A stretch of DNA of 64,000 nucleotides from Paracoccus sp. MBLB3053 (lineage in GTDB: Bacteria; Pseudomonadota; Alphaproteobacteria; Rhodobacterales; Rhodobacteraceae), in contig NZ_JAVQLW010000005.1 of assembly GCF_031822435.1 (NCBI RefSeq), positions 166,501 to 230,500 on the forward strand. The letters are read 5' to 3'. Below are positions 52,637 through 61,758 of the stretch, piece after piece. Numbering within the stretch: the first letter of the stretch is position 1; each line of letters begins with the position of its first letter. Below the pieces are notes generated by a model that worked only from the letters and a program-made list of their open reading frames with translations, made no database searches and was not told the origin of the DNA. Position numbers and translations under genes: made by a program.

Positions 52637-53470
52637 TCAAACACCTGAGGCAGCGGCGTCGCTTGTGGAGAAGCGGTCGGCTGCGGAACCCTTGCCGATA
52701 CCGCGCAAGAGCCAGAGCCCCCAAAGCAGGTTGGGCAGCACGATCAGGAACGGTACCAGCAGTCGCGCGGGCCCCGCCGCGGTTGCGCCACCTGCTGTGT
52801 GGTCGTTGGCAATCGACTGGGCGCCGAGAACCACCAGAAAGCACACCCAATCCCACAGGGCGTGGAAGACGATGGCAACCCAAAGGGACCCGGTGCGAAG
52901 AAGGATCGCGACAAGCAAAAGCCCCGTGCAGGCAGCCGCGATCGCCTGGATGAATGCCGTGCCGAAACTTCCGGTCAGGAAACCGTTCAGAACATGAACG
53001 AGTCCGAAGCTCGCCGATGTCCAGATGATCGCTGGCCAGATGCGGAGCCGGAGGTTGATCGCCCGGAACAGCACACCGCGGAACATCACTTCTTCGGAAA
53101 AGCCGACAAGAAGGGTATTGGCCAGCACCATCATCATCACGCCGGGCGCAGGCAGGCCCAGAAAGACGGCCCACAGAAACAGCAGCAGGATGAACAATCC
53201 CGGCAGCCACAGAACCCTCAATGTGGCGGAGGCTGGCGCGCGAAATCCCAGATCGCGCCATCCGGCCCAAGACATCACGCAAACCAGAAGCAGGCTGGCC
53301 AACAGAACCTGCCAGGCGATGCCGCTCGTCGCAAGCTGCTCGAGCCGGATATGACCGTTGCCAAGTCCGGCGCCGAAAAGCGTGATTGCCGTCCAGAGGG
53401 CGAGCGTGGCGATCGCGATGGCCAGCCGGTGCCTGATGGGATAGGGGCGCGATAGCAGCGTCATTCTCAT
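52637..53470 (-). CDS. CPBP-family intramembrane metalloprotease-like protein
   Basis: A 277-residue polytopic protein with about eight helices. The CPBP motifs are EEVMFRG (Glu-Glu...Arg), FGLVHVLNG (His) and FHALWDW (His...Asp), all with intact residues. Such proteins are prenyl-endopeptidase relatives; bacterial roles vary. Starts ATG 53470 and ATG 53464 are two codons apart, both near AGGAA. It follows the secreted protein gene at 53486 by 15 bp, so they may share a transcript. Confidence 0.87.
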   Translation of the reverse strand: MRMTLLSRPYPIRHRLAIAIATLALWTAITLFGAGLGNGHIRLEQLATSGIAWQVLLASLLLVCVMSWAGWRDLGFRAPASATLRVLWLPGLFILLLFLWAVFLGLPAPGVMMMVLANTLLVGFSEEVMFRGVLFRAINLRLRIWPAIIWTSASFGLVHVLNGFLTGSFGTAFIQAIAAACTGLLLVAILLRTGSLWVAIVFHALWDWVCFLVVLGAQSIANDHTAGGATAAGPARLLVPFLIVLPNLLWGLWLLRGIGKGSAADRFSTSDAAASGV

Positions 53471-53485
53471 TTCCTGCCGACAGGA

Positions 53486-54106
53486 TCATTCGATCGTGAC
53501 GCGCAAATCGAATGCGTGGCTTGCGCTTTCCTTGTTGATGACCTCGATGACATGATCGCCGGATTGAGACAGCGGCTGCCGATATGCCGTCACGGCGTCG
53601 GTTCCTCCCTGCAGGACAGAACCGTCGGGATTGCGAAGGATGTAGTACATCTCCCCGCCCCTTGGCTCGATGCGCAGGTCAAGCACCTGTCCCTTTCGTG
53701 CGGCAAGCACGAATTGTGTCGCACCTCCCGCCTCAAGCTCGCCAGAAATTTCGGCTCCGCTGGTGCCGTCTGCAAGGCCGATACGCCGGGGTGCAAGAGC
53801 GTCCTGGGCATCAGAGCGTGCCAAGGCCGCCTCGGATTCGGCTGCATCGGCCGGCTCGAGCGTTTCGACCGTGCCATCCTTGTAGCCGAAGCATTTCCAC
53901 ATCCGGCCATCCGCATCCTGAAGGATGATCATCGAACCCGCCTCTGAATACATGCTGTCCACCACCTGACCTGCCGGGCGGGTGGTGCGATCGCTCTCGT
54001 CCAACTTGTCGATGCAGGCGTCAATGACCGGCTGGACAAGAGGATCTTCTGCCATGACCGGTTGGCTGGCGGAAATCAGCACGAAGAAAACGGGCAGCGA
54101 CTTCAT
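53486..54106 (-). CDS. Secreted beta-rich protein of unknown function
   Basis: A 206-residue protein with a Sec signal at about residues 1-19 (MKSLPVFFVLISASQPVMA, cleavage before EDP). The mature N-terminal part has two cysteines (DACIDKL and MWKCFGY) that could form a disulfide. The C-terminal part (about 115-206) is predicted beta-sandwich, with GQVLDLRIEPRGGEMYYILRNPDGS and SQSGDHVIEVINKE. That pattern resembles periplasmic lysozyme-inhibitor or pre-peptidase C-terminal domains, but the match is weak. I do not assign a function. Confidence 0.78.
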   Translation of the reverse strand: MKSLPVFFVLISASQPVMAEDPLVQPVIDACIDKLDESDRTTRPAGQVVDSMYSEAGSMIILQDADGRMWKCFGYKDGTVETLEPADAAESEAALARSDAQDALAPRRIGLADGTSGAEISGELEAGGATQFVLAARKGQVLDLRIEPRGGEMYYILRNPDGSVLQGGTDAVTAYRQPLSQSGDHVIEVINKESASHAFDLRVTIE

Positions 54107-54417
54107 GGTCGTTCCTTTTCAGGCAGGAAACAGCGGGTGTCGCCATGATCTGGAACTGCTGGACGTCTCGGTGTCAATCCGCCCCAACATCGGCCCGGGA
54201 AAGGTTGACGCTCCGATCTGCCCGAGGGCTTGGCCGGTCGGGCATGGTCCGTCGGGCAAGCCGTTATGAGCCACCCCCTGCTAATGCGGGGGGTGGCTGC
54301 TGTATCGGATGATCGCGGTCGCCGTTCATGGGGGCCCCGCGAGTCTGGTGCCGCACGATTGGTGACGGGCGGCCAGGCACCTGCCGTTCAGGGGGCCTGA
54401 AACGACAGGCCAGATTC
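54107..54417. other. Gene-free region with a GC-rich stem-loop downstream of acnB
   Basis: 311 bp with no supportable gene. AGCCACCCCC (54269-54278) pairs perfectly with GGGGGTGGCT (54289-54298) around a 10-base loop. It could end minus-strand transcription from acnB (stop at 54418), although no T-run follows. The rest is likely promoter for the secreted protein gene. Confidence 0.5.
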
Positions 54418-57207
54418 CTAGAAGTGAACCGACCGCGCGGTGCCCGATTTCTCGAGCGGAGGCGCGAACCTGGTCAGGTCGATGCCTTCGACGGCCGACT
54501 TGTATTCGTCGGCACTGGGCGTTCTGCCAAGGATCGCCGACAGCACGACAACCGGGGTCGAGGCCAACAGGGATTCACCCTTCTTCTCGGCGCTGTCTTC
54601 GACGACGCGGCCCTGGAACAGGCGGGTCGAAGTGGCCAGAACGGTATCGCCCTTCTCTGCCTTTTCCTGGTTGCCCATGCACAGGTTGCAGCCCGGGCGC
54701 TCGAGATAAAGGATGTTCTCGTATTCGGTCCGCGCGGTGTTCTTGGGAAGCAGGTCATCGAACTCGAAGCCCGAATATTTCTGCAGGATTTCCCAATCCC
54801 CCTCGGCCTTCAGCTCGTCGATGATGTTGTAGGTCGGGGCAGCGACCACGAGCGGCGCCTTGAACTCGACCTTGCCCTGAGATTTTTCAAGGTTTTTCAA
54901 CATTTGCGCAACGATCTTCATGTCGCCCTTATGCACCATGCACGAACCGACGAAGCCCAGATCGACCTTTTTCGTGCCGCCGTAATAGGACACCGGACGG
55001 ATCGTCTCATGGGTATAACGCTTGGACACATCGGCATTGTTCACGTCGGGGTCGGCGATCATCGGCTCGTCGATCAGGTCAAGATCGACGACGACTTCGG
55101 CGAAATACTTCGCGTTCTCATCGGGCGCGAGCGCGGGCTTTTCGCCCGAACGGATCTCGGCGATGCGCGCATTTGCCTTGTCGATCAGTCCGTGCAGGGT
55201 CTTGGCTTCGTTCTCCATGCCCTTGTCGATCATGATCTGGATGCGCGACTTGGCGATTTCCAGCGACTCGATCAGGGTGTCGTCCTGCGAAATGCAAATC
55301 GACGCCTTGGCCTTCATCTCGGCCGTCCAGTCGGTGAAGGTGAAGGCCTGGTCGGCCAGCAGCGTGCCGATATGGACCTCGATCACGCGGCCCTGGAAGA
55401 CGTTGTCGCCGCATTGCTTGAGCATCTGCGCCTGCGTTGCATGGACCACGTCGCGGAAGTCCATATGCGGCTGCATCTTGCCCTTGAAGGTCACTTTCAC
55501 CGACTGCGGGATCGGCATGGTCGCCTCGCCGGTGGCCAGTGCCAGCGCCACCGTGCCCGAGTCGGCGCCGAAGGCCACGCCCTTTGACATGCGCGTATGG
55601 CTGTCGCCGCCGATGATGATCGCCCAGTCATCCACGGTGATGTCGTTCAGCACCTTGTGGATCACGTCAGTCATCGAGTGATAGACGCCCTTCGGGTCGC
55701 GCGCCGTGATCAGGCCGAAGCTGTTCATGAACTTCATGAGCTTCGGAATGTTCGCCTGGGCCTTCTTGTCCCAGACGGATGCCGTATGACAGCCCGACTG
55801 ATAGGCCCCGTCGACCAGCGGCGAGATGATCGTCGCGGCCATCGCCTCGAGTTCCTGGGCGGTCATCAGGCCGGTCGTGTCCTGCGAGCCGACGATGTTG
55901 ACACGAACGCGCACGTCCGAACCGGCATGCAGCACCTTGCCCGGGGTCACACCGACCGCATTGCGGTTGAAGATCTTCTCGACGGCGGTCAGGCCCTGAC
56001 CTTCAACCGAAATTTCCTTGTTCGGCGCAAAGACCGGGGTCGGCTCGACGCCCAGCGTTTCGGCGGCAAAGGTCTGAAGCTTCTTGCCGAAGACGATGGC
56101 ATAGGAGCCGCCGGCCTTCATGAACTCGACCTTTTGCGGGGTGAAGGCAGCGGCCACGTCAACCAGCGGCTTGCCGTTTTCGTCGCAGAGAGTCTTGTCC
56201 TTGGCGTTGATCGTCAGAACCGTGCCGGTTTCGACCGAGTATTTCTGTTCAAGGATCGCATTGCCGTCATTGTTCAGGATCGGCTTGCCGTCCGCATCGG
56301 CCTTCTTGACCCAGTTCTTCAGGTTGATGCCGATGCCACCGGTCACGTCGACCGTCGTGGCGAAGATCGGCGAAATGCCGTTCGTGCCGGCGACCACGGG
56401 GGCGATATTGACGAAGGGCACATAGGGGCTGGCCTGCTTGCCGGTCCAGAGGGCCACGTTGTTCACGCCGGACATGCGCGAGGAACCGACGCCCATCGTG
56501 CCCTTTTCGGCGATCAGCATGACCCGTTTGTCGGGATGCTGGGCTTGCAGCGCCTGAATCTCGGCCTGAGCTTCGGGCGAGATCATGCATTTGCCGTGCA
56601 GCTCGCGGTCCGAACGCGAATGCGCCTGGTTGCCCGGTGAAAGAAGGTCGGTCGAAATATCGCCTTCGGCGGCGATATAGGTCACGACCTTGATCTCGTC
56701 CTCGACCGCTGGAAGCTTGGTGAAGAACTCTGCCTTGGCGTAGCTTTCAAGAATGCCTTTGGCGATCTCATCACCCGCCTTGAAGGCGTTGCCCAGCCGG
56801 GCCATGTCCGCGTCGTAAAGGAAGACCTGCGTCTTCAGCACTTCGCCCGCTTTAGTCGCGATTGCGGCATCTTCGCCAAGCGCCAGATCCAGAAGAACCT
56901 CGACCGAGGGGCCGCCCTTCATGTGCGACAACAATTCCAACGCGAAGGCCGGGGTGATCTCGGGAACGACCGCTTCGCCCAGGATGATCTTCTTCAGGAA
57001 CTGCGCCTTGACGCCTGCGGCGCTCGTCGTGCCCGGAAGGGTGTTGTAGATGAAGAAATCCAGAGACGCCTTCCGGTGCTCGCTTCCGGCGTCTTCGATC
57101 TGCGTTATAAGCTCTTCGACCAGCGCACCATCATCGATGGGCTTGGGATGCAGGCCCTCACCTTTGCGGGTTTCGATTTCGGTTAGGTAGTCTGTGTACA
57201 AGCTCAT
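54418..57207 (-). CDS. acnB: Aconitate hydratase B
   Basis: A 929-residue TCA-cycle enzyme converting citrate to isocitrate through cis-aconitate (it may also act on 2-methylisocitrate). The start MSLYTDYLTEIETRKGEGLHPKPID is the typical AcnB N-terminus; ATG 57207 has AGGGAA six bases upstream. The HEAT-like N-domain, the swivel domain with the long loop (MIAEKGTMGVGSSRMSG) and the 4Fe-4S cluster cysteines in CNLCMGNQEKAEKGD and GSCMVHKGD are visible. It is transcribed alone. Confidence 0.96.
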   Translation of the reverse strand: MSLYTDYLTEIETRKGEGLHPKPIDDGALVEELITQIEDAGSEHRKASLDFFIYNTLPGTTSAAGVKAQFLKKIILGEAVVPEITPAFALELLSHMKGGPSVEVLLDLALGEDAAIATKAGEVLKTQVFLYDADMARLGNAFKAGDEIAKGILESYAKAEFFTKLPAVEDEIKVVTYIAAEGDISTDLLSPGNQAHSRSDRELHGKCMISPEAQAEIQALQAQHPDKRVMLIAEKGTMGVGSSRMSGVNNVALWTGKQASPYVPFVNIAPVVAGTNGISPIFATTVDVTGGIGINLKNWVKKADADGKPILNNDGNAILEQKYSVETGTVLTINAKDKTLCDENGKPLVDVAAAFTPQKVEFMKAGGSYAIVFGKKLQTFAAETLGVEPTPVFAPNKEISVEGQGLTAVEKIFNRNAVGVTPGKVLHAGSDVRVRVNIVGSQDTTGLMTAQELEAMAATIISPLVDGAYQSGCHTASVWDKKAQANIPKLMKFMNSFGLITARDPKGVYHSMTDVIHKVLNDITVDDWAIIIGGDSHTRMSKGVAFGADSGTVALALATGEATMPIPQSVKVTFKGKMQPHMDFRDVVHATQAQMLKQCGDNVFQGRVIEVHIGTLLADQAFTFTDWTAEMKAKASICISQDDTLIESLEIAKSRIQIMIDKGMENEAKTLHGLIDKANARIAEIRSGEKPALAPDENAKYFAEVVVDLDLIDEPMIADPDVNNADVSKRYTHETIRPVSYYGGTKKVDLGFVGSCMVHKGDMKIVAQMLKNLEKSQGKVEFKAPLVVAAPTYNIIDELKAEGDWEILQKYSGFEFDDLLPKNTARTEYENILYLERPGCNLCMGNQEKAEKGDTVLATSTRLFQGRVVEDSAEKKGESLLASTPVVVLSAILGRTPSADEYKSAVEGIDLTRFAPPLEKSGTARSVHF

Positions 57208-57474
57208 GACGTTCCCTACATAGCAGTGCTGGATCAAGCTAGAACACCGGGCCGCAAGAACATCTGGCGAGCGATGGGCAAGCTAATTGTATACCGAAGT
57301 ATACCAACCAGGTTCCGATGGCAAGATGTTCGACGCCGGATCATGGCCCTTCGGGCGCCGATCCCGCGCCCCACCAGGCCGGACCGCGGGTATCGCTGTC
57401 GCGAAAGGGGATACGACCATCGTGGTTTCCCGGCAAGATGAAGCTGGGGACCGGCGCTGCTGAAACGCCGCCTT

Positions 57475-59268
57475 TCAAATCCACATCGAAGGGGGCGTCT
57501 GCAGCAGGGTCGGGTCGCGTTCTTCGAGACATTTCAGGAATGTCGGAACAAAATCCGGCGGAAGCTCCTTTCCGGCCTCTCGTGAGATCGTCGTCCCGGC
57601 CTGGGGATCCGAGGCCATGACTGCGTCGAGTTCGTCTTGATCGAACGGTTTCCCTGACAGCCCAGACAGTTCCAGGCACAGTTCGCCGGGCCTGTCCTTC
57701 ATGTCTGCATAGTCGATCACCCGGATGCCCAGCCCGCCTGCCTTTGCCTTCCGGATATCCGAAACCATTCGGGAAAGATTGTTCGCGAGAACCCGGGGAT
57801 CGGCGCCGAAATGCTGTCCGAAGGACTTGGCCCATCCAACCGGCTCGCGCACGATGAACAGGCTTTTGCTGTCCGGGTTCAGCGATGAAAGGGTTTCACA
57901 AAGATGCGTCACGCGCGAGCGCAGCTTTACCGCGAAATACCGCTGCCCACCTTCTGCTTGAGCCTTCCACGCGAGGTCATTGAGCGCGACCCGCGCGAGA
58001 CGAAGGCGCAGGTCGGGGTCCTGTCTGAGATTCTTGTCACTTGCCAGATTGGTAAAGGTATCCGGCTCTGACCAGGTCGCGACCCCGGCGACTTTGGCAA
58101 TCTGCGAAAAGAGTGTGGAGCCGCACCTGCCGATCGAGAAAATCAAAATGGGGGTTGAGGGCATCGGTCCAAGCCAGGGCGCCAATTGACTGAAAGGCAC
58201 GGAATAGGCCTCGACCGCGGCTGTCCTGATCGCCTGATAGTAGAACGGTGCTTCTCTGGGGTCACGCTGATCCCCGATCCGCAGCCAGACGGCCTCGGCT
58301 CGGGTCGTGTCGAAGTGATCAAGATGCAGGTCCGCGAATTCAGAAACCTCCATGTCGATCGCCGCAGATTGCGTGCAGTCGTAAATTCTCGGCGCCGCCA
58401 TTGCGATTTCGGCACCTTTGATGCCCCTGACCTGCCGGTGGCCGACGCGAAGAGTGCGGTCTTGCCGTTGATGGCAGGCAAACGCCGCCTGCAAGACCTG
58501 CCTTTGATGGGGATTGACCATCCCCCAAACCCCACGAAGCCGGACCTTCTGCATCCGATCGCGGCGCTTGGGCCCCATGCGCAGGATCCGGTTCACCATC
58601 TGGTCGAGCGTCAGCGAAGGATGGCGGATGACATCCCGGCCAACCGGCCGTTGATCCGCCAGCTCAAGCACGGCAGAGCCAAAGTGCGCGGTATCGAAGA
58701 GTTCGGGAAGAAGTTCGCAGAGATTTCCCGCATCCACATTTCGCGCGGCGAGCGCTGTTTGCAAACAGGCGCGAAAATCGCGGGGCGATGCGTCAGGGCT
58801 GGTCTCCTCCCGCCGGATCAACATTGCTTCTTCGACAAGCGCGCGGGACGACCTGAAAAAAGCCATCTCGAACCGGTTCGCGGTATCTTCCCGGGCCGAT
58901 TCACCCGGTCGAGAAACCATGAGAAAGTCCTGTTGAAGCGCCGCCATCCGATCAAGCAGCTTTCCGAGGTCGGGAACCGCTACCTCGTCCCGAAGATAGA
59001 TGAAACGGTCCGCATCGGGGAAGGCCTTCAGCGCCAAAGCCATGACCAGATCGATATGAGACCTGCTTGACCGCCCGGCCCCGAATTCAGCCTTCGAGGC
59101 CGTCTCGTCCAGATGCAGTCGTGGCCATTCGCCCCGCCCGTTATCGTAAGCGTTCCGATCTATCGCGATGGCAAAATTCTGGGGACCGATCGCATCCGCG
59201 TATTGCTGGCAAATGGCCTCTTCGCAGTCCGAATAGCATTGCGTGTGGTAGATGATGATCTGTTTCAT
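57475..59268 (-). CDS. Two-part protein with a C-terminal sulfotransferase domain
   Basis: 597 residues. The N-terminal half (about 1-260) looks like a small alpha/beta or GT-like fold (IIIYHTQCYSDCEEAI ... DADRFIYLRDEVAVPD) that I cannot place. The C-terminal part (about 360-590) is a sulfotransferase-like domain: the PAPS-binding loop ILIFSIGRCGSTLFSQI and the 3'-phosphate region FIVREPVGWAKSFGQHF. It probably sulfates a glycan or lipid of the nearby polysaccharide locus. ATG 59268 is my choice; the frame also opens at 59289. There is a 68-bp gap to the UDP-sugar dehydrogenase. Confidence 0.78.
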   Translation of the reverse strand: MKQIIIYHTQCYSDCEEAICQQYADAIGPQNFAIAIDRNAYDNGRGEWPRLHLDETASKAEFGAGRSSRSHIDLVMALALKAFPDADRFIYLRDEVAVPDLGKLLDRMAALQQDFLMVSRPGESAREDTANRFEMAFFRSSRALVEEAMLIRREETSPDASPRDFRACLQTALAARNVDAGNLCELLPELFDTAHFGSAVLELADQRPVGRDVIRHPSLTLDQMVNRILRMGPKRRDRMQKVRLRGVWGMVNPHQRQVLQAAFACHQRQDRTLRVGHRQVRGIKGAEIAMAAPRIYDCTQSAAIDMEVSEFADLHLDHFDTTRAEAVWLRIGDQRDPREAPFYYQAIRTAAVEAYSVPFSQLAPWLGPMPSTPILIFSIGRCGSTLFSQIAKVAGVATWSEPDTFTNLASDKNLRQDPDLRLRLARVALNDLAWKAQAEGGQRYFAVKLRSRVTHLCETLSSLNPDSKSLFIVREPVGWAKSFGQHFGADPRVLANNLSRMVSDIRKAKAGGLGIRVIDYADMKDRPGELCLELSGLSGKPFDQDELDAVMASDPQAGTTISREAGKELPPDFVPTFLKCLEERDPTLLQTPPSMWI

Positions 59269-59336
59269 TCCGCAGTGGCCGCTCCGCAAGTTGGCGTCAG
59301 GTTAGTCGCTGGGGCGGGACAATCAACCATATCGCA

Positions 59337-60674
59337 CTAGGCCTTCACGATCCGGCGGGCCTGCAAACCCAGCCTTGCCATCACGTTCCTCGTATCGACG
59401 ATCAGGCCGGCACCCGCGACGGTCGAATAGTCGATCGCGTCATGATCCGTGGCGATCAGGACGGCATCCACGTGGTCGATCAATTCCGGGGTCAGCTCGG
59501 CCGAACGCCGTCCCCTGTAGGCGGAATAATCGCGCGTCGAAGGGATCTCTCGCACAAGAGGATCGTGAAAGATCACCTTGGCGCCGCGTTCCTCGAGAAG
59601 TTCCATGAGCTTGAGCGAGGGGCTTTCGCGCAGATCGGGCACGTTCTTCTTGTAGGCCATGCCCAGCAAGAGGATCGTCGACCGGCTCAGCGCCTTTCCC
59701 TCATGCCGGTCAAGCGCCTCGGCCAGCCGCGAGACGACATGACGCGGCATTGCGGCATTGATCTCTCCTGCCAGTTCGATGAAGCGCGTCGGCAATTCGT
59801 ATTCGCGCGATTTCCATGTCAGGTAGAAGGGGTCGATCGGGATGCAATGCCCGCCCAGGCCCGGCCCGGGATAAAAGGGCATGTATCCGAATGGTTTGGT
59901 CTTGGCGGCCTCGATCACTTCCCAGATATCGATGCCCATCGCGTCATAGACGATCTTCAATTCGTTCACGAGCGCGATGTTGACCGCTCGGAATATGTTC
60001 TCGGTGATCTTCACGGCTTCTGCGGTTGCGGTAGAGGACACGGGTACGATCCGCTCCAGCGCCGCGCCGTAGAAGGCCGAGACGAGCTCTTGCGCGGCCG
60101 GGCCGTCCGCCGCAACGACCTTGGGGATGGCGGCAGTCGAAAAGCCGCGATTGCCCGGATCTTCGCGTTCTGGCGAAAATCCAAGGAAAAAGTCCTGCCC
60201 GGCCCGCAGCCCCGTGGCTTCCAGGATCGGTCGCAGGATCGTGTCCGTCGTGCCCGGCCAGGTTGTCGATTCGAGCACGATGAGCTGCCCCGGCCTGAGC
60301 ACTTGCGCGATATCCCGGCCGGTCTGCTCGACGAAGCGAAGGTCGGGTTCACGATGCGCGGTCAGGGGTGTCGGGACGCAGATCGCAATGACATCGCATT
60401 CGGCGAGGCGGGTCAGATCACCGCTGGCCTCGAAGCGTTGATCATCCCGAGCCGCCTTCAGGGCATCTGACGAAACGGCCTCGATATAGCTTTCACCCTG
60501 GTTCAGTTGGACAATCTTGGGCGGGTCGATGTCGAAACCGATCACATGATACCCGCCTGAGACGAGCGTCATCGACAGCGGCAGACCCACATAGCCAAGT
60601 CCGATGACGCCGGCCTTCGCCTCGCCAGTCTTGATCCGGGACATGAGCGCGGCGGCAGTGTCAGGTCGGTTCAT
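59337..60674 (-). CDS. UDP-sugar 6-dehydrogenase (WbpA/WecC/Ugd superfamily)
   Basis: A 445-residue NAD-dependent enzyme that oxidises a UDP-sugar to a uronic acid in two steps. The Rossmann motif is GVIGLGYVGLPL, the catalytic Cys is in GPGLGGHCIPIDPFYL, and the C-terminal domain has LLLGMAYKKNVPDLRESPSLKLM. The layout resembles the UDP-N-acetylglucosamine dehydrogenase WbpA more than short UDP-glucose dehydrogenases. ATG 60674 follows AGAGGGA. It is divergent from the lyase/glycosyltransferase operon, sharing 60675-60798 as promoter space. Confidence 0.9.
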   Translation of the reverse strand: MNRPDTAAALMSRIKTGEAKAGVIGLGYVGLPLSMTLVSGGYHVIGFDIDPPKIVQLNQGESYIEAVSSDALKAARDDQRFEASGDLTRLAECDVIAICVPTPLTAHREPDLRFVEQTGRDIAQVLRPGQLIVLESTTWPGTTDTILRPILEATGLRAGQDFFLGFSPEREDPGNRGFSTAAIPKVVAADGPAAQELVSAFYGAALERIVPVSSTATAEAVKITENIFRAVNIALVNELKIVYDAMGIDIWEVIEAAKTKPFGYMPFYPGPGLGGHCIPIDPFYLTWKSREYELPTRFIELAGEINAAMPRHVVSRLAEALDRHEGKALSRSTILLLGMAYKKNVPDLRESPSLKLMELLEERGAKVIFHDPLVREIPSTRDYSAYRGRRSAELTPELIDHVDAVLIATDHDAIDYSTVAGAGLIVDTRNVMARLGLQARRIVKA

Positions 60675-60798
60675 CGCATCATCCCTCTGGCTCCGCGCTG
60701 ACGGTTGAAAATTTGCGGCGCGGCTGTCAAGCTCGGTTGGGCAAGCTTGGCATCGCGGGTGCCGGAATGCCGGAAGTGTTGCCTACAAGCGGACGACG

Positions 60799-61758
60799 AT
60801 GCGCAATCTTGCCTTCAGCCTGTCTCTGGCCCTTGCCTGGGCGATTTGCCCGAACGTTTCATGGGCGGTGGAAGAAACCGTGCTGCATGACGGCTTCGAT
60901 GGCTCGGATTTCACGCCCGAGGGTGGGCTCTATTATCGCGAGAATTTCGAGCAATCCGCCGGTGAGGTGGTGTTTCAGTCGAAGATCATCCGTTCCGGTG
61001 AGGGCGCATTGCAGCTGTCGGTCCGCCCGCTATGCCCCCCTCATGCCGAAGGATGCAGCGAGCGCGCCGAGATCTGGGAAAGGACCGGCTTGCGGGTGCC
61101 CTATGACAAGGGTGTCTGGTATGGCTTTTCCATGCGCTTTGACGACCCGGTTCCGGTCGATGACCACCGCTACGTCATGGCGCAATGGAAGCGCGAGATC
61201 GGCCCCGAGGCGGACGGAGATTTCAGCCCCTTCCTCGCCTTGCGGATGCGATCGGGCGTGATGTTCGCGACGGTCGAGACGAATTTCGTGGCCCCGCCGC
61301 CCGATGCGCCGCGCCCCGAAGCGGGGCAATGTCCCGCAGGTTGGGCCGCAGTCTGGTTGCGCCCCGAAACGCGGCAGATGCGCGTTCTGGTTGCGCGCGC
61401 CGAAAGCTGGTCTTCGAACACCGGACCGGAATTCGATCATTGCACGGATGCTGTCACGATCAACGGCCCCGCATTTCTGCCTGAAGCCACGGCGGAATGG
61501 CACGATTATGCCTTCTATACCCTTCCGGGCCCGAATGGCGGGGGCATGATCCATATCGTGGTGGATGGTGCCAGCGTCGTGACCGTGTCAGGTCGCATAG
61601 GTCACGACGATATTGGCCTGGGTGCGAACCAGTATTTCAAGTTCGGACCCTATCGCGATGCAGGTGAGGGGAAATGGTCGCTCTATTACGACAGCTTCGT
61701 TCGGGCGCCCGATTGCGACAAGCTGCTGCCGGCAGATCTGTGCAAAGGGCTTGAGTGA
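60799..61758 (+). CDS. Secreted polysaccharide lyase-like protein
   Basis: A 319-residue exported protein with a signal peptide at about 1-23 (LAFSLSLALAWAICPNVSWA). The rest is a jelly-roll-like fold of the heparin-lyase/PL20 type: SGEGALQLSVRP, ERAEIWERTGLRVPYDKGVWYGFSMRFDD, YVMAQWKRE and a C-terminal NQYFKFGPYRD strand set. Such enzymes trim or degrade acidic glycans. Its product would be outside the cytoplasm. It overlaps the GT4 gene by 4 bp (GTGA), forming an operon with it and the deacetylase. Confidence 0.85.
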   Translation: MRNLAFSLSLALAWAICPNVSWAVEETVLHDGFDGSDFTPEGGLYYRENFEQSAGEVVFQSKIIRSGEGALQLSVRPLCPPHAEGCSERAEIWERTGLRVPYDKGVWYGFSMRFDDPVPVDDHRYVMAQWKREIGPEADGDFSPFLALRMRSGVMFATVETNFVAPPPDAPRPEAGQCPAGWAAVWLRPETRQMRVLVARAESWSSNTGPEFDHCTDAVTINGPAFLPEATAEWHDYAFYTLPGPNGGGMIHIVVDGASVVTVSGRIGHDDIGLGANQYFKFGPYRDAGEGKWSLYYDSFVRAPDCDKLLPADLCKGLE

